Source of the DNA: Buxus sempervirens
Lineage: Eukaryota > Streptophyta > Magnoliopsida > Buxales > Buxaceae
Reading direction: 5' to 3'
Assembly (NCBI GenBank): GCA_947561395.2
Contig: OX387186.1
Span: 40,009,220-40,073,219, forward strand
DNA length: 64,000 bases
In this document: piece after piece, positions 22,901 to 34,900 of the stretch
Numbering within the stretch: position 1 is the stretch's first letter
How the letters are laid out: each line of letters opens with the position of its first letter
Translations under genes and position numbers: made by a program
Notes under the pieces: generated by a model
Told to the model about the DNA's origin: nothing
Seen by the model: only the letters and a program-made list of their open reading frames with translations
Databases searched by the model: none

Positions 22901-25900
22901 TAACTCGCTGGGTGAACTGAACAGGTGATAATTAGTGAGAGAAGTGGTGGGTAATATAGTAGGATGCAATACCTGATTGGACAAGAATATACGTGGAAGT
23001 CATAGAAAGACAATTGTGAGATGCAAGAATCTGAGCATACTCATCTCGAGGAATGGAAATAAGGTCAGTCTATGGAACAATGAGAGGAAGAGCGGAGGAG
23101 CCAGATGTATCCTCATGAAAAAATGCCTGATGAGTAGATTCAGACGGTTTGGCATGCAGAACCCAACAATAATCAACCGAGCGATTCGTCCTACAACAAT
23201 GTATACACTTTTTAGATACACGGCCAGTAAACCAACCACCGCAACATAAATCCTGAGAACCACAAATACTACAATCATTACATCCAGTATGACCCCCTAC
23301 ATGTACTACTAGAACTGCCTCAAGAGGCACAAAACGCGAAGCACTCAGTAGGACCAAATCCTCTCTCAATGAGAGTGGCAAGCTCAAGACAAGAATAAAT
23401 TTCCTAAAGAGGGGCCAACTCAGAACTGCAAAAGATTTGAACATGGATGAGTTCATATTCCTGTTTCAACCTAGCAAGAAAGCCCAAAACATCCATATCA
23501 TGACATTGTTTCTCCATTCATTTAAGATAAGCAGCGGGTTGATACATGTTCTGTTCTCCCATTACGGCCATGACCTGATATTCAACCAAAGCTTAGTCAC
23601 CTTGATCTAGACTGAAGTATTCCTTATAAATATCAAACAATAAATTGATATTTACTGATCCCAAATGGGAGTGTTCTAAGAACTCACAAATGGCTTTGGC
23701 GGATCAGGGAGAACAGGTCATTCAACAGGGGGCTTCTGAAATTGTGGAGGCTTTTCGTGCAAAAAAGACCAGTTGAAGTGAAGGGTTTCTTCAAACAACA
23801 AAGAGCTGAGTCAACTATCCAATCAAATGATATTGAGCATGTTTCATCTGCTTCCATTTCAACTTTCTGTAAGCAGGCCCAGGATTTTTCCAGCTGTTCA
23901 ATGGCCCCTCCACGTATTTCTTCTGAATTTCGAATTGTACTCAAGATCCTCTGTTTTCGATTATCTAATAAATCAGTTAATGTAGTAACATGTCGCAAAT
24001 GGTGGGTTTGATGCCAAACAACATCAATAGCATGATCTGATAATCCTCCTAACCCCAAAGAATAAAGGATCCATTCTTGGATGTAGACTTGGGCTTGTCA
24101 AAAAGAAGATGAGCACATAACCCTTTCCCACGCAAAAGGATGTCAAATTGAGCAGGACCAATAGTTAGAATTTTTACCATTAAACTTATTGGATGTCATA
24201 GAGGAGTTGAAGGCAGAAATATCAGGTTTTAAACTCAAGATGATAACAATCACAATAACTAAGTGATAATTTGCCAAATGTACCGAAAATAAATGCAGAA
24301 AATGGTCAAAGAAGTCACTACACCAAACCCAAGAGATCTCCTCCAAGGTTAAAAGGAAAAAAACAGCATAAGTATGTAATGTAAAACAGCAACCATCCTG
24401 AAATAGAGAATATAGAGAATCCATTTGGTAAGAGAGACGTCAGAGACAAGTGATGCGATCTGAAATAGATAAAAATTTTCTGTCTTAAGCCTTATGGTGG
24501 CTAAGAACCTAGCCGTAGGAAAATTTTGCATGAGGAACATTGCTGTCACATTTCACTGCAAATCTCCAAAGTAGGTTCCATAAAAGCCAGGCTAGATCTC
24601 CCCCCAGAAAATCTCAGAGGTTTCAAGTGGCCTGATTATAACTTTAATAGCGATTTAATTGTAGCTATGCAGCAAAGTAATTGTAGAAACCAATCTCTAC
24701 TTTTTATGAACTAAGAGTAATGTGATACCCCAAATTTAATGCAGTTGGTTAATGATGACTACTGAACTTTAATCTGATAATCGGAAGACTTATTAAGCAA
24801 TCTTAAGTTGATTAACCTTAGGATAATTAAAGTAACATAACACACTATGACTTGCTCCATTGGATCATATCCAAGTGTATAAAAAAGAAGTGACCTGAGA
24901 GGTTGGAGGCAATGCTGGAAGGCTAAAGCAAAGAAGTAAGAATTCTCTTAATTGATAGCAAGGAATTGAGAGTCCAAAGAACTCCAATAAGATGGTTTTC
25001 TCTAACTAAAACATCAGAAGCTATTATGAAAAAGAAAGCAAGAATTATGCGCATTGTTGTTGTTAGTTTTGATTCTAATATGCATGAAGTAAATTATAAG
25101 TGAATATAGAATTGAGCTAGCAAAAGAAAAAGAAAGAAATACGATCTTCTTTGAAATAGATGTACATGTCCTACCATAATAGGAAACATTAAACAAACAG
25201 AAACACTAGCAGAATCCTTTGGTTGGTACATGCAATGGTAAAAGAGTGACATGAAAAGAGCTAGGAAAAAATTGAGATTCACCAAATTCATGCTGTTAGG
25301 CTAACCCTTGGTTAACTCCCGGCTAATCACCGAAGCATCCAGAAACTTGAATTTCGCAGATTCCACTCTGCCCAGTTAACCTAAGAACTCTCTCAGCTCA
25401 CTGAACAGTGTAAAACCGATTATGTGGAAACAAAAAATGTGAAGGGTTTGATTATAATTTGGACTCTAAAGTAAGAAGGTGATACAAAGCATATGATAAC
25501 AAAATAGTAACAGCATTCAACTTTAATTAGGAATGAATAGAACCTAGCAACCTTAAGTCTCTCAGTCGGATAAAATGGTTACTTAAATTGCCAGAGTGAG
25601 TAGGAAATAATAAATGTATTCAATGATATTAAATTGAAATAGTTCTTGGAGTCTGCGAGTAAGTGCATAATTATTTTATCTAGAAGATATGAAATCAACA
25701 TTGATATGCCAAAAGGGGATAAGATAACTGGGAAATAATAAATGTAATCAATGGAATTGAACTGAAATAGTTCTTGGAGTCCCTAAGTAAGTATACTTAT
25801 TTTATCTAGAAGATATGGAATTGACATTGATATGCCAAAAAGGATACGATAACTGTTTTAATTTTAAGAAATGAAATTTAATAAGATAGAGTATGAGATG

Positions 25901-28900
25901 TTTTGAATTTAATAAGGAAAGCAATTACACCTCAGAAATATAATTATAATATTTGGATCCATATCATATTGTGGAAACGTAAAGTTACATGAAACAAGGT
26001 TTTATGTTCCGATGCCACTGGGCATTTCATCCAGGGCACGAAATGAAATTTCAGTGGCATGCTGCCAAAATTTCAACAATTCAAGGAAAAAATGAAATCG
26101 CTTGAATCAAGAACCACTAAAACTCTCCTATCTAATACTGTTTTGCCAAGATCATCGTTATAATTTAGTTGTATTTAATTTTTAAAATAATTATTTTTTA
26201 GAATTTTTTCCAACAGGATCAATGATGGTCTGAACTCAATCAATACCATTGGTATAAGAGTCAACTTGAGATAGGCCTCAAGTGATTCAGAGGGCAATAC
26301 GGATGTTTTCAAAATGGTCTTTCATCTGCACAGACACATTCTATGCTAATTTTAGTAATTATTATTTAGATTATATTATTAGTTTATCAAAGAAAACGAG
26401 ATTTGCTTAGAGCTTTAATTTATTATGTATATCACGATAATTTGAGAGCTTCTATGTGTTTACATTTATCCAAGATACATCCCCCTAAATAAGTTATTGG
26501 TATTCACCGAATTTTAAAATATTGGATGGATTATGAAACCTTTTATAGTTTATAGATGAATCTAGATGTGAAAATATAAAGCTAAACCCAAGAGAAGCGA
26601 AGGACAGGTAAATTAAAGCATGAAATTCATGCAATAGTCATCTTCAATCAAAAGCAATTAGGTTAGACAACTTAGACTACCTCAATGCTGGGAACAAACT
26701 TCTGCAAGATAAAAAGCCAAAAAAAGAAAATGGTAGAAAACTGGGAATAACAGACATTAAAGATTAGGGTCAATTTAAGTAGCCAATTTACACTAGTGCC
26801 CTAGCGTTCTGACAAAGAAAAAAAAAAACTTTGCTGTTCTGTGATCTTCAATTAAAAGTAATGAGGAATTTAGAATTCCACAATACCTGAAGTAAACCAT
26901 TGCAAGAGGAAAAGCCAAAACAATAGTAGGAGACCAGGGAGAACATATTAAAGAGCACGGACAATATACATAGCAATCTACACAAGTTCCAAACAGTTAC
27001 GAGTTATGATTAAAAGCAAACTTTCTAGTACCTGAATATCACGAATCAACAGTAATGTAGCAAGAGATCTCGAATCGGCTTGCATTGCTGAATCTTCCAC
27101 TGATTCGTCAGCCAAAATTAAAATCTGTATAAATTAGAAACTGCATCACTTCCTGTATAATCTTGTAATAAAGAAACATAAAATTTCCAGAAACATCAGC
27201 CCGAAATACCACATTACAACCCAAGGGAGTAAAAATCACTGAAAGCAGTTTCCTGATATATGTCATTTATATTCCCATGTAAGGAAAATAACTTGCCATT
27301 ACTAATGGAATAGTATGAACCAGCCAAGCATGCCAATGATGGGGACAAAACATTTGATGAGTCCTATAAGGGAGATCTTATGGTTCAAAGAACTAAGCAG
27401 ATCCACTAATGTTGCTCCTTACTGCCAGGCCCATTGGAAATTTTGACGGTCAAAAAAAAAAAAGCAAGGTTGACATGTCACTCACTCAGTCACATTGATC
27501 ATTGACTGATGATCAATCCCAAATGCTGAATAGAAGGGGGGAAGGGAGGGAGGGAGGGAGGGAGGGGGGGAAGGTGTTGTTTTGTTACCACAATACGCAA
27601 AGTCCAAATGGAATACACCGTTATAACAACTAGACTACAAACCTTTGCCTTAATGTTACCACAATATACAAAGAAGCATACTCACTGAATCAAAAGACTC
27701 CAAGGGAAGGCTTTCCAGATGTCGCCGTATAACAGCATTTCCTTCACGATTGACAAGTGATATATTCACCAACCGACTGATGTCAAGACCACCATCAATA
27801 AGCTTCCTTTCTCTCTCCTTTTCAGGAACATCATTGAACATCCACAGCTCAGAACCAGGTGCTAAGAAGGCATCTAATACCTGAAAGAATTATAACGGAG
27901 AAAATTATTACTGGAACTTAAACATGTTTTTTTTTTTATCGGTAAATAATATGATATATGTATTGAAGTAAAAAGAAGGAAATGTCTTGGTACACAGAAA
28001 GTGTACCAAAGACTACAAGAAAGAATAAGAGTGAAGACTAGGATATCCTAAACTCCATCCTGTCCACCCCCTAATCTGGGAATGCTTCCCCCAATAAGAA
28101 CTCTTGAAATGGTACATTAACCATCAGATTATCAATAGAAGCCCATCCAAACATCATGAGCAGAATTTTTTTTTGTAGTGCTTCTCCACTAATTACTTGA
28201 TCTTCAAAAGTCCTACGGTTTCTTTCAGCCCAAATCCCCCATGCTATAGCTGCTGGAGCTATATTCCATAGTAAAGCTCTCCTGGTTTTTCCTTTTCTGT
28301 GCCCCCACGATTGTAAGACCATGGCAAAATTCTCAGGTTGAACCCACACTAATCCAAACAAAGCCATAAATCTGTCCCAAATAGTCCTTGCCTCCCTACA
28401 ATGAACCAGAAGGTACTGGAACTTAAACATGTTATGGGAACAAAACAGATATCCCGGAAGATATCTTGAGTTATCAGAAGTCTGGATTGCATCAAGACTC
28501 AGAATTGAAAATTGAAGATGTGATGGACATATGGAAACATTGTTGAAATGTCTACCACCACGTTTGACATACACCCCCAAACTGCTTTTGAAGCAGTGAG
28601 TGTAAGAATGATTGTAGTTTCCTTGTAGCATTACCATAACCATATCTTCCATATCTCTCCGCCAACCACAGAAAAGTATCCTTTCAGGAGACTTTGGAAC
28701 AATAAAGTCTTTGGGTAGATTTCCTCTCCAAACCTGCAGAATTGAGGGCAAAAAGAAGGATTAGGGGCTTCAGTGGAAAGCACTTACCACAATCATATCA
28801 TCAATGTCCCGTCTCCATCCACAAAGTAGAATCTTCTGTGGCTTTCTTGCAGGCCGGACTATGTGTATAAATGGTGCTTCTTTGACCTGAACGATCAAAG

Positions 28901-31900
28901 TGGTTATAATTTTGTAAGTTTTAGTTGTGGCAGGCCCCTGATAACTAAATTCCATGGTGGGCATTATCTCAAGTGTAGAAAATAAAAAAAGGGTGTTTAG
29001 GTTTTTGGGTACTTGAATGAAGATTTTGCTTCTTCTTTCACTTCATTTTATTTCTTCATTATTATTTCTTTAAATCACAATTAGTACTGAATTTGTAAGA
29101 AATAAAAAAGAAAAGTATCTTATTGGAGTTTCATATCATTAGGTAGTTCCATAGTACATGCAGCATGATACAAGACCACGCAAGCAACACAGACCACGTA
29201 CAAATATTGTGTGCAAGAAATCATCTCATGGCCACATATGTAATGCAGCCCACTAATAATGTCAAACTCAGGGAATCAACATGTTCAGCAAATTTATTGA
29301 TTCATTTATTTTTTGATGTATAATAGATAGCTATATTAAGTAGAGATAGGATATACAAGTAACAACATGTTCAGCCAATTAACCAACTGATTGACGGACA
29401 TATTTTTCTTAGCCTATTGATTGTAAGCCTTTGGATGAATGTAATTAACTAAACAATTATAACTGTCTGATCAAACTAATCTTTTATACAGAAGACTTCC
29501 CAAGAACAGGGTCAACAAATTGATGACCTGTGTAAAATCCCAGATTTTAGTAATAAATAAAACTAATTATTAAATAGACTAATTGGGTTAATAATATGCA
29601 GGAGATGAGATATTGGTTCAAACCGGAGGAGAACATCGAAAGCTAATCTAAGGTGAGATTATTCTTAAGTTTAAAGTAGGGAGAAAGTTCGTTATTACAA
29701 TTATTCAGATTATTAGTAAGAGCTAATTAAATATAAATTAAACAACAAGGGAGTTGGTCGAACCCAAAGAGAGTGGGTTGACCCAAAGGTTTATTTGGTT
29801 TGAGGCTTCATGGTTTGATTGTAATTGGTTTAAAGAAGGGGGGTAATATGGTAAAAGACTCCTAAATAATTAAATAACCTAGACATGCAAATAATCTATT
29901 CACGTTCAGAATATCATAGAGAGAAACCACAGCCGCACGTCCACTTATATTCTCCTTATTCTTCTTTCTTCTTCCTAGAGATCAAACCCTAGTACCCAAG
30001 CACTTGTTGGAGCAGATTTAGAGAAGGAAGAAGGAGATTTTCGTGCACAAAAACTCAGGTAAGATCAAACCAAGATAGGAAGTTCTGTTTTTGAGAGATA
30101 GATGTGTTGCTGGGTTCCTAAAGTTATGATTTTCTTAACCTAGAAGTGATCGAGGCTTGTTGTGATCGTTTGGCGATCTTAGGAGTGATTTTCGTTGATT
30201 TTAGAGAAGGTTTAAGTTCTTAGAAACAGGTAAGTAGTCCATTTAAATCTTGCACAAAATAAATTCGTATTTATTCAATATTCATGATTATTCGATGATT
30301 TGATGAGTTTTATTCGTTATTTATGATGTTTTATTTGTTGGAAATTGTTCTAACATATTTATAAAGTGTTTTAGAATGATTTAGAATAGATTTGATGCAT
30401 TAGATATTGAGTTGTGGAATTTTCATTGAATTTCGTAAAGTTTCGGATTTTCTTCGTATCAGGCCCCCTTAGCAGTCGCTCGAGCGCCCTTTGTATGGTT
30501 GTCAAACCCGAGAGCAATTTTTCCAGATTGAACTGTCGTCCAAACAGTCGCTCAAGCGATCTATTGAGTGACCAACTCTGAAACGACCAAAGTATAAGGC
30601 CGTTTGATCGCCCCTGGCCGCTCGAGCGCGCTGTCTGTCAGATTTTTGGAAATTAGCCTTTTAACTTAGTTTTTCACTACAGAATTGTTTTTATCCAATT
30701 TTAACCTATGTACCATCAAGTTTAGGGTATTTGGGGATTGTTTGTACTGGCAGATGTTTAAAATTCAATTTTATAAAGATTTTGGATAGATTTTACCAAA
30801 GAAGCACTGTTACTTGATACCATTGTTCCAAATGATTTTTCTTTCAATCAAAGTTGGTTTTGTGAGTTCATACACCTGTATTTGAGTGATATGAAGGTAT
30901 TTTGTGCATCGATGGAGTCGATATACATTCGGGACATATTTGCCCATTGAAACCTAGAGTTTGGACATATGAATTGGTACATCTTGTTTTGGTTTTGGAT
31001 CACAGTTGTGACAAGGCAGGTGCCTGATTTTCTTGGTTTCCGCATGGCGGATTTGGTTATACAGATAAGGTTTTATATTTGTGAGTGTCATTGAGAAGTA
31101 TGTCCATTCCTTGGTTTGGTTTTCCACTGTTGAGTAGGCTTAGCGGTTATATGGATCCATAGAATAGCTAGTAAGTGAAATGTTTATTAGAGGGGTTTGA
31201 ATTCTGTGTCACAGGCATTCCATCATCTCGAGGGTGGTACTGCTCTCGGATAGGTCGGTTGCTACGTTACCCACTCCTAGATAGGTTGGGTCGTACATGC
31301 TAACCCATGGTTGGGTTCTTCCATTGGTGTTGAATAGCCAGACTGCAGGGTGGCTGGTCCACTGTAATTCGGTTAGGTAGCATATTGGCGCATGTCTACT
31401 CTCATTCTCTGGTTTACTGTTCCATGAGTCCCATGAGGTGAACAATTGGATTTGATCAGTTTTTATTATATTGTTGTTTGTATTGTATTGTGATTAATTT
31501 GATTAAGCGTTGCATATTTTATTGTAGTCAACTATTTACATGACTACTTACTGAGATGTTTCTCGCATTATTATTTCTCGGTTTTGTTTTCAGATATTCC
31601 TCGTGAGGACGTTGTTGGGGTAGAGACTCCAGGGGATTACTGTGATTACCAGGAAGAAAATTATTTCATTCCTGTGTAGGTTCAAGAGGATATGGATTTG
31701 ACTTAGTTTTGTTTAGGGATTGACATTAGTTATTTTTATTTGAGGATTTTGATGTTATTAAAGGGATTATTTGGAAATTTTATTTACACAACTTTACTGG
31801 ATGTTGCTTATTTTATTTAGTTGAACCCTTTCCAGACTTTATGAATATACTAATATTGGATTATTATTGGTGGTTTAATTCCATGCTTCTTGAAGAATTG

Positions 31901-34900
31901 TCATTATTTCCGCACTCTGATATATTTAATGGAATTGTTTCAAGTCTGGATTAGTTGTTTTGGGCCATTATACTAACGAACCAGATTTGGGTTTATGTTT
32001 TTAAATGAACCTGGATCCGGAGCGTTACAACCTGAGTCGGAAAAAAATGTGAAGGGTAGAGACCCTATAGAATCAGAAGAATACCATATAGATATTTCAT
32101 GTCTCTTTTGTGTATATAACTCAAAAGGCCAGTGTATTTAATCCTTAGTTTCAACAACAGGAGGAAGTGACTAATTAAAAATCTGAACAATGTGTACATT
32201 GACATAATACATAGATGCTAGCGAACATCATAGATAGCAAAATTCACAAAACAGTGTTAACTATTGTGCTTATAAAAAATACTAATGCTGACATCGTAAC
32301 TTTCAATCAATACAAGTTCAAGTACTTCCTAAGGGTGTCCTGATCAAACATCTAGACCAAGTGCAAGAAATATATTCCTAACCACATAAACTAACTCCTC
32401 TACAACGTTTTCCTTACTTTTCTTGTGTCTAAAGAATGCTGGACTTAGGCAAGTCACATTTTTAAATTTCCAACAATTCAATTACCATAAATCCACTAAT
32501 ATTGATGATATGTAAACTTCACTACAGAAAGAAGCTAGATGAAATTCATAGTAGATCTTGAATCGTTATGTTCCAAAGAAAGAGAAAGCACCATAGGTAA
32601 TGCTGTTGGTGCATATGTATCGTCGTCCTCTGCAATTACAAGGACTTCATCTCCTTCTTGCATAACATAGGAGTCATCAGGATTCAAAATAATCTTTCCA
32701 CCATAAGCTGCAGCTTTCACCCCACAAGGAATAGCATCAGGAAAGCTTAGTAATACATCTTCAAAATGCATGCCATCCAACTGTGGCCATCTTTTGATAT
32801 AGAACTCACAGTTTTCAAACCCAAGGATATCCTCCCAGATCTGCCATGGTCCATTCATAAAATACAAGAGATATATGTTATAAATAATAGAACACTACAC
32901 CGTGCACAAAATGATGATACTTAGCCGTAAATAACAATTAACTTATATATAAATTAGTAAAACAAATAAGATATGACCAATAAAACTTATATTGCATATC
33001 ATAACAAAGTTATAGAAATCAAGTCAACTGAAACTGACCTGTGCAAGGCCTGGCTGCCGAGCGCACTGAATCATCAAACGACCAATTACATCATGAGCCA
33101 CAACAGTTTCAACAAGATCTCCACCAACAAGTTTCACAAGGACCTCATTGTCGAGATCACTCAGTTCCACCACTATGTGTCCTCTCAGCCCTTCTTTGAC
33201 ACCAGTTAAACTCAAAACTGTTCTCAATGCCCGAGCATCACTCTGTACCAAATCACAGAAGAGTTTAGAGTAAAGTTCTGTTAAACATGAACTACATTGA
33301 TGTTGTCACTAAACTAGACCTGGTCAGCATTTCCATCTTCAGCTAGGACAACCACTGCACGGGCCTTTGAAACAGATACCTGCAGAATTATGATGCAGTC
33401 AGTGTACTATGAGAGTAGTATACAGAGTCTACGAAGAGTCTTAGCATCAGAAGTGACAATCATCCATGTTAAATGTAACAAACTTCCATGATCCTGTTTC
33501 ATAATTCCACTAGTAATAAGACAGGAGACAGAAGTTTGAATTACCACTAAATCAACTAGATCAAAAGATAGAGCTGATCATTACAGATATTTAAGAAAAT
33601 ATTTGAGTGTACGAAAATATTTGCAAAAAATAAAAAGTTCATTGAGTTTCCCCACAAAAAGAAAAGGAAAATGACCACAAAAACAAAAGAAATGAAAAGA
33701 GAATTTTTGAGTGCCCCCGAAACTTTGAATTACTGCGAAACCAACTGGTCAAAGATGTAGCCAACCAACAGAGATTTAAGAAAATATGGCAGAGTAAAAT
33801 GACATTCACAAAAAATAAACATGTTAATTGAGCTCCCCACAAGAAGAAAAGTGATATTAAAAAAATATATATTGATTTCATAAATTTTGAAAAGAAAAGA
33901 AAGGTGATAAAAGATATCGATGCATACCTTTTTCAGGTCAGCCAGAATCAGAGGGCTTCCACTTCTGCAAATGACAGATGTCCCCCTGAAATCAAACTCC
34001 ATCTTAGCAATGTCAAGTTCCATCTCTTCTTTGTCACGCTCAGCCATCACTACAATAGTGCCTCCCCCCAAACTCTCATTGGCTATTGCTAGTTGATTCA
34101 ACAGTGATCCCTGAATTCACATAGTTTCAATGAGGGAATGAAGTTTCAAGTTTTCAACCGTAGCCAAGCGTTTCATATCGCCTTATGGTGTCCACTATCA
34201 AGAGAATTTTGATTAGATTAATTATATTAAAGTTTTCTTTCTCTATTGTCTATTATTTTTTGATAAATTCTTTATATATTGTTGTCAATCACTCCTTGCA
34301 TCGTCATCAGCGGGACTCAAAAATAGTTTTCTACATGAAGACTTTAAGTAAGAAGCATACATGGGTTACCTCTTGATTTTTATCCCTAACAAAATAAAGA
34401 AACAGTTTGAAAGTAGCAGTGTAGCAAAAGGCCGACTGCTGGGTCAATCAATATTCCAGATCTTAGTTTGACGTTTAGTGCAGTGATCTCTCAAACTTAT
34501 TTCTAGAGGAGCTCCACAAGTCATTTAATTTTCTAAAAGCAAGCCAAAATACTAAACTTTTGTAGTTAATGTAGGATATGCTGTAACCGCAAGAAATACT
34601 GAGCAATAAATCTCTTGCATTAAAGAGGTGGTGAAATCCTAATGCTTCTGTTGCCGAAGTCCTATCCTGGACTCCTTTTGGTATATCATGGAACCTTCCC
34701 TTTAGGAGAGACCTTCGTCCTCCCGAAGTAGAAGAAATTGCTGTGATGTTAAATACTCTTAAGGAGGTGGTGATTGACCCTCTATGTTATGATAAGGTTA
34801 CTTGGTCCCTATCTCCTTCTGGCTATTACTCTTGCAAATCTTTTTTCAGTTATATAAGCCAGAATCCTTCATACACTAGTGTGCCTTTCCATGTGTCTAG

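Noticed and set aside
23742..24011. Plus-strand 89-codon frame
   Set aside because: Antisense shadow of the Copia gag region, which itself is recognisable on the minus strand.
28071..28751. A 226-codon frame joining CASTOR exon 8a to LINE sequence
   Set aside because: The donor after DMEDMVM and the 20-bp target duplication show that the exon ends at 28635 and the rest is intron plus a LINE insertion.
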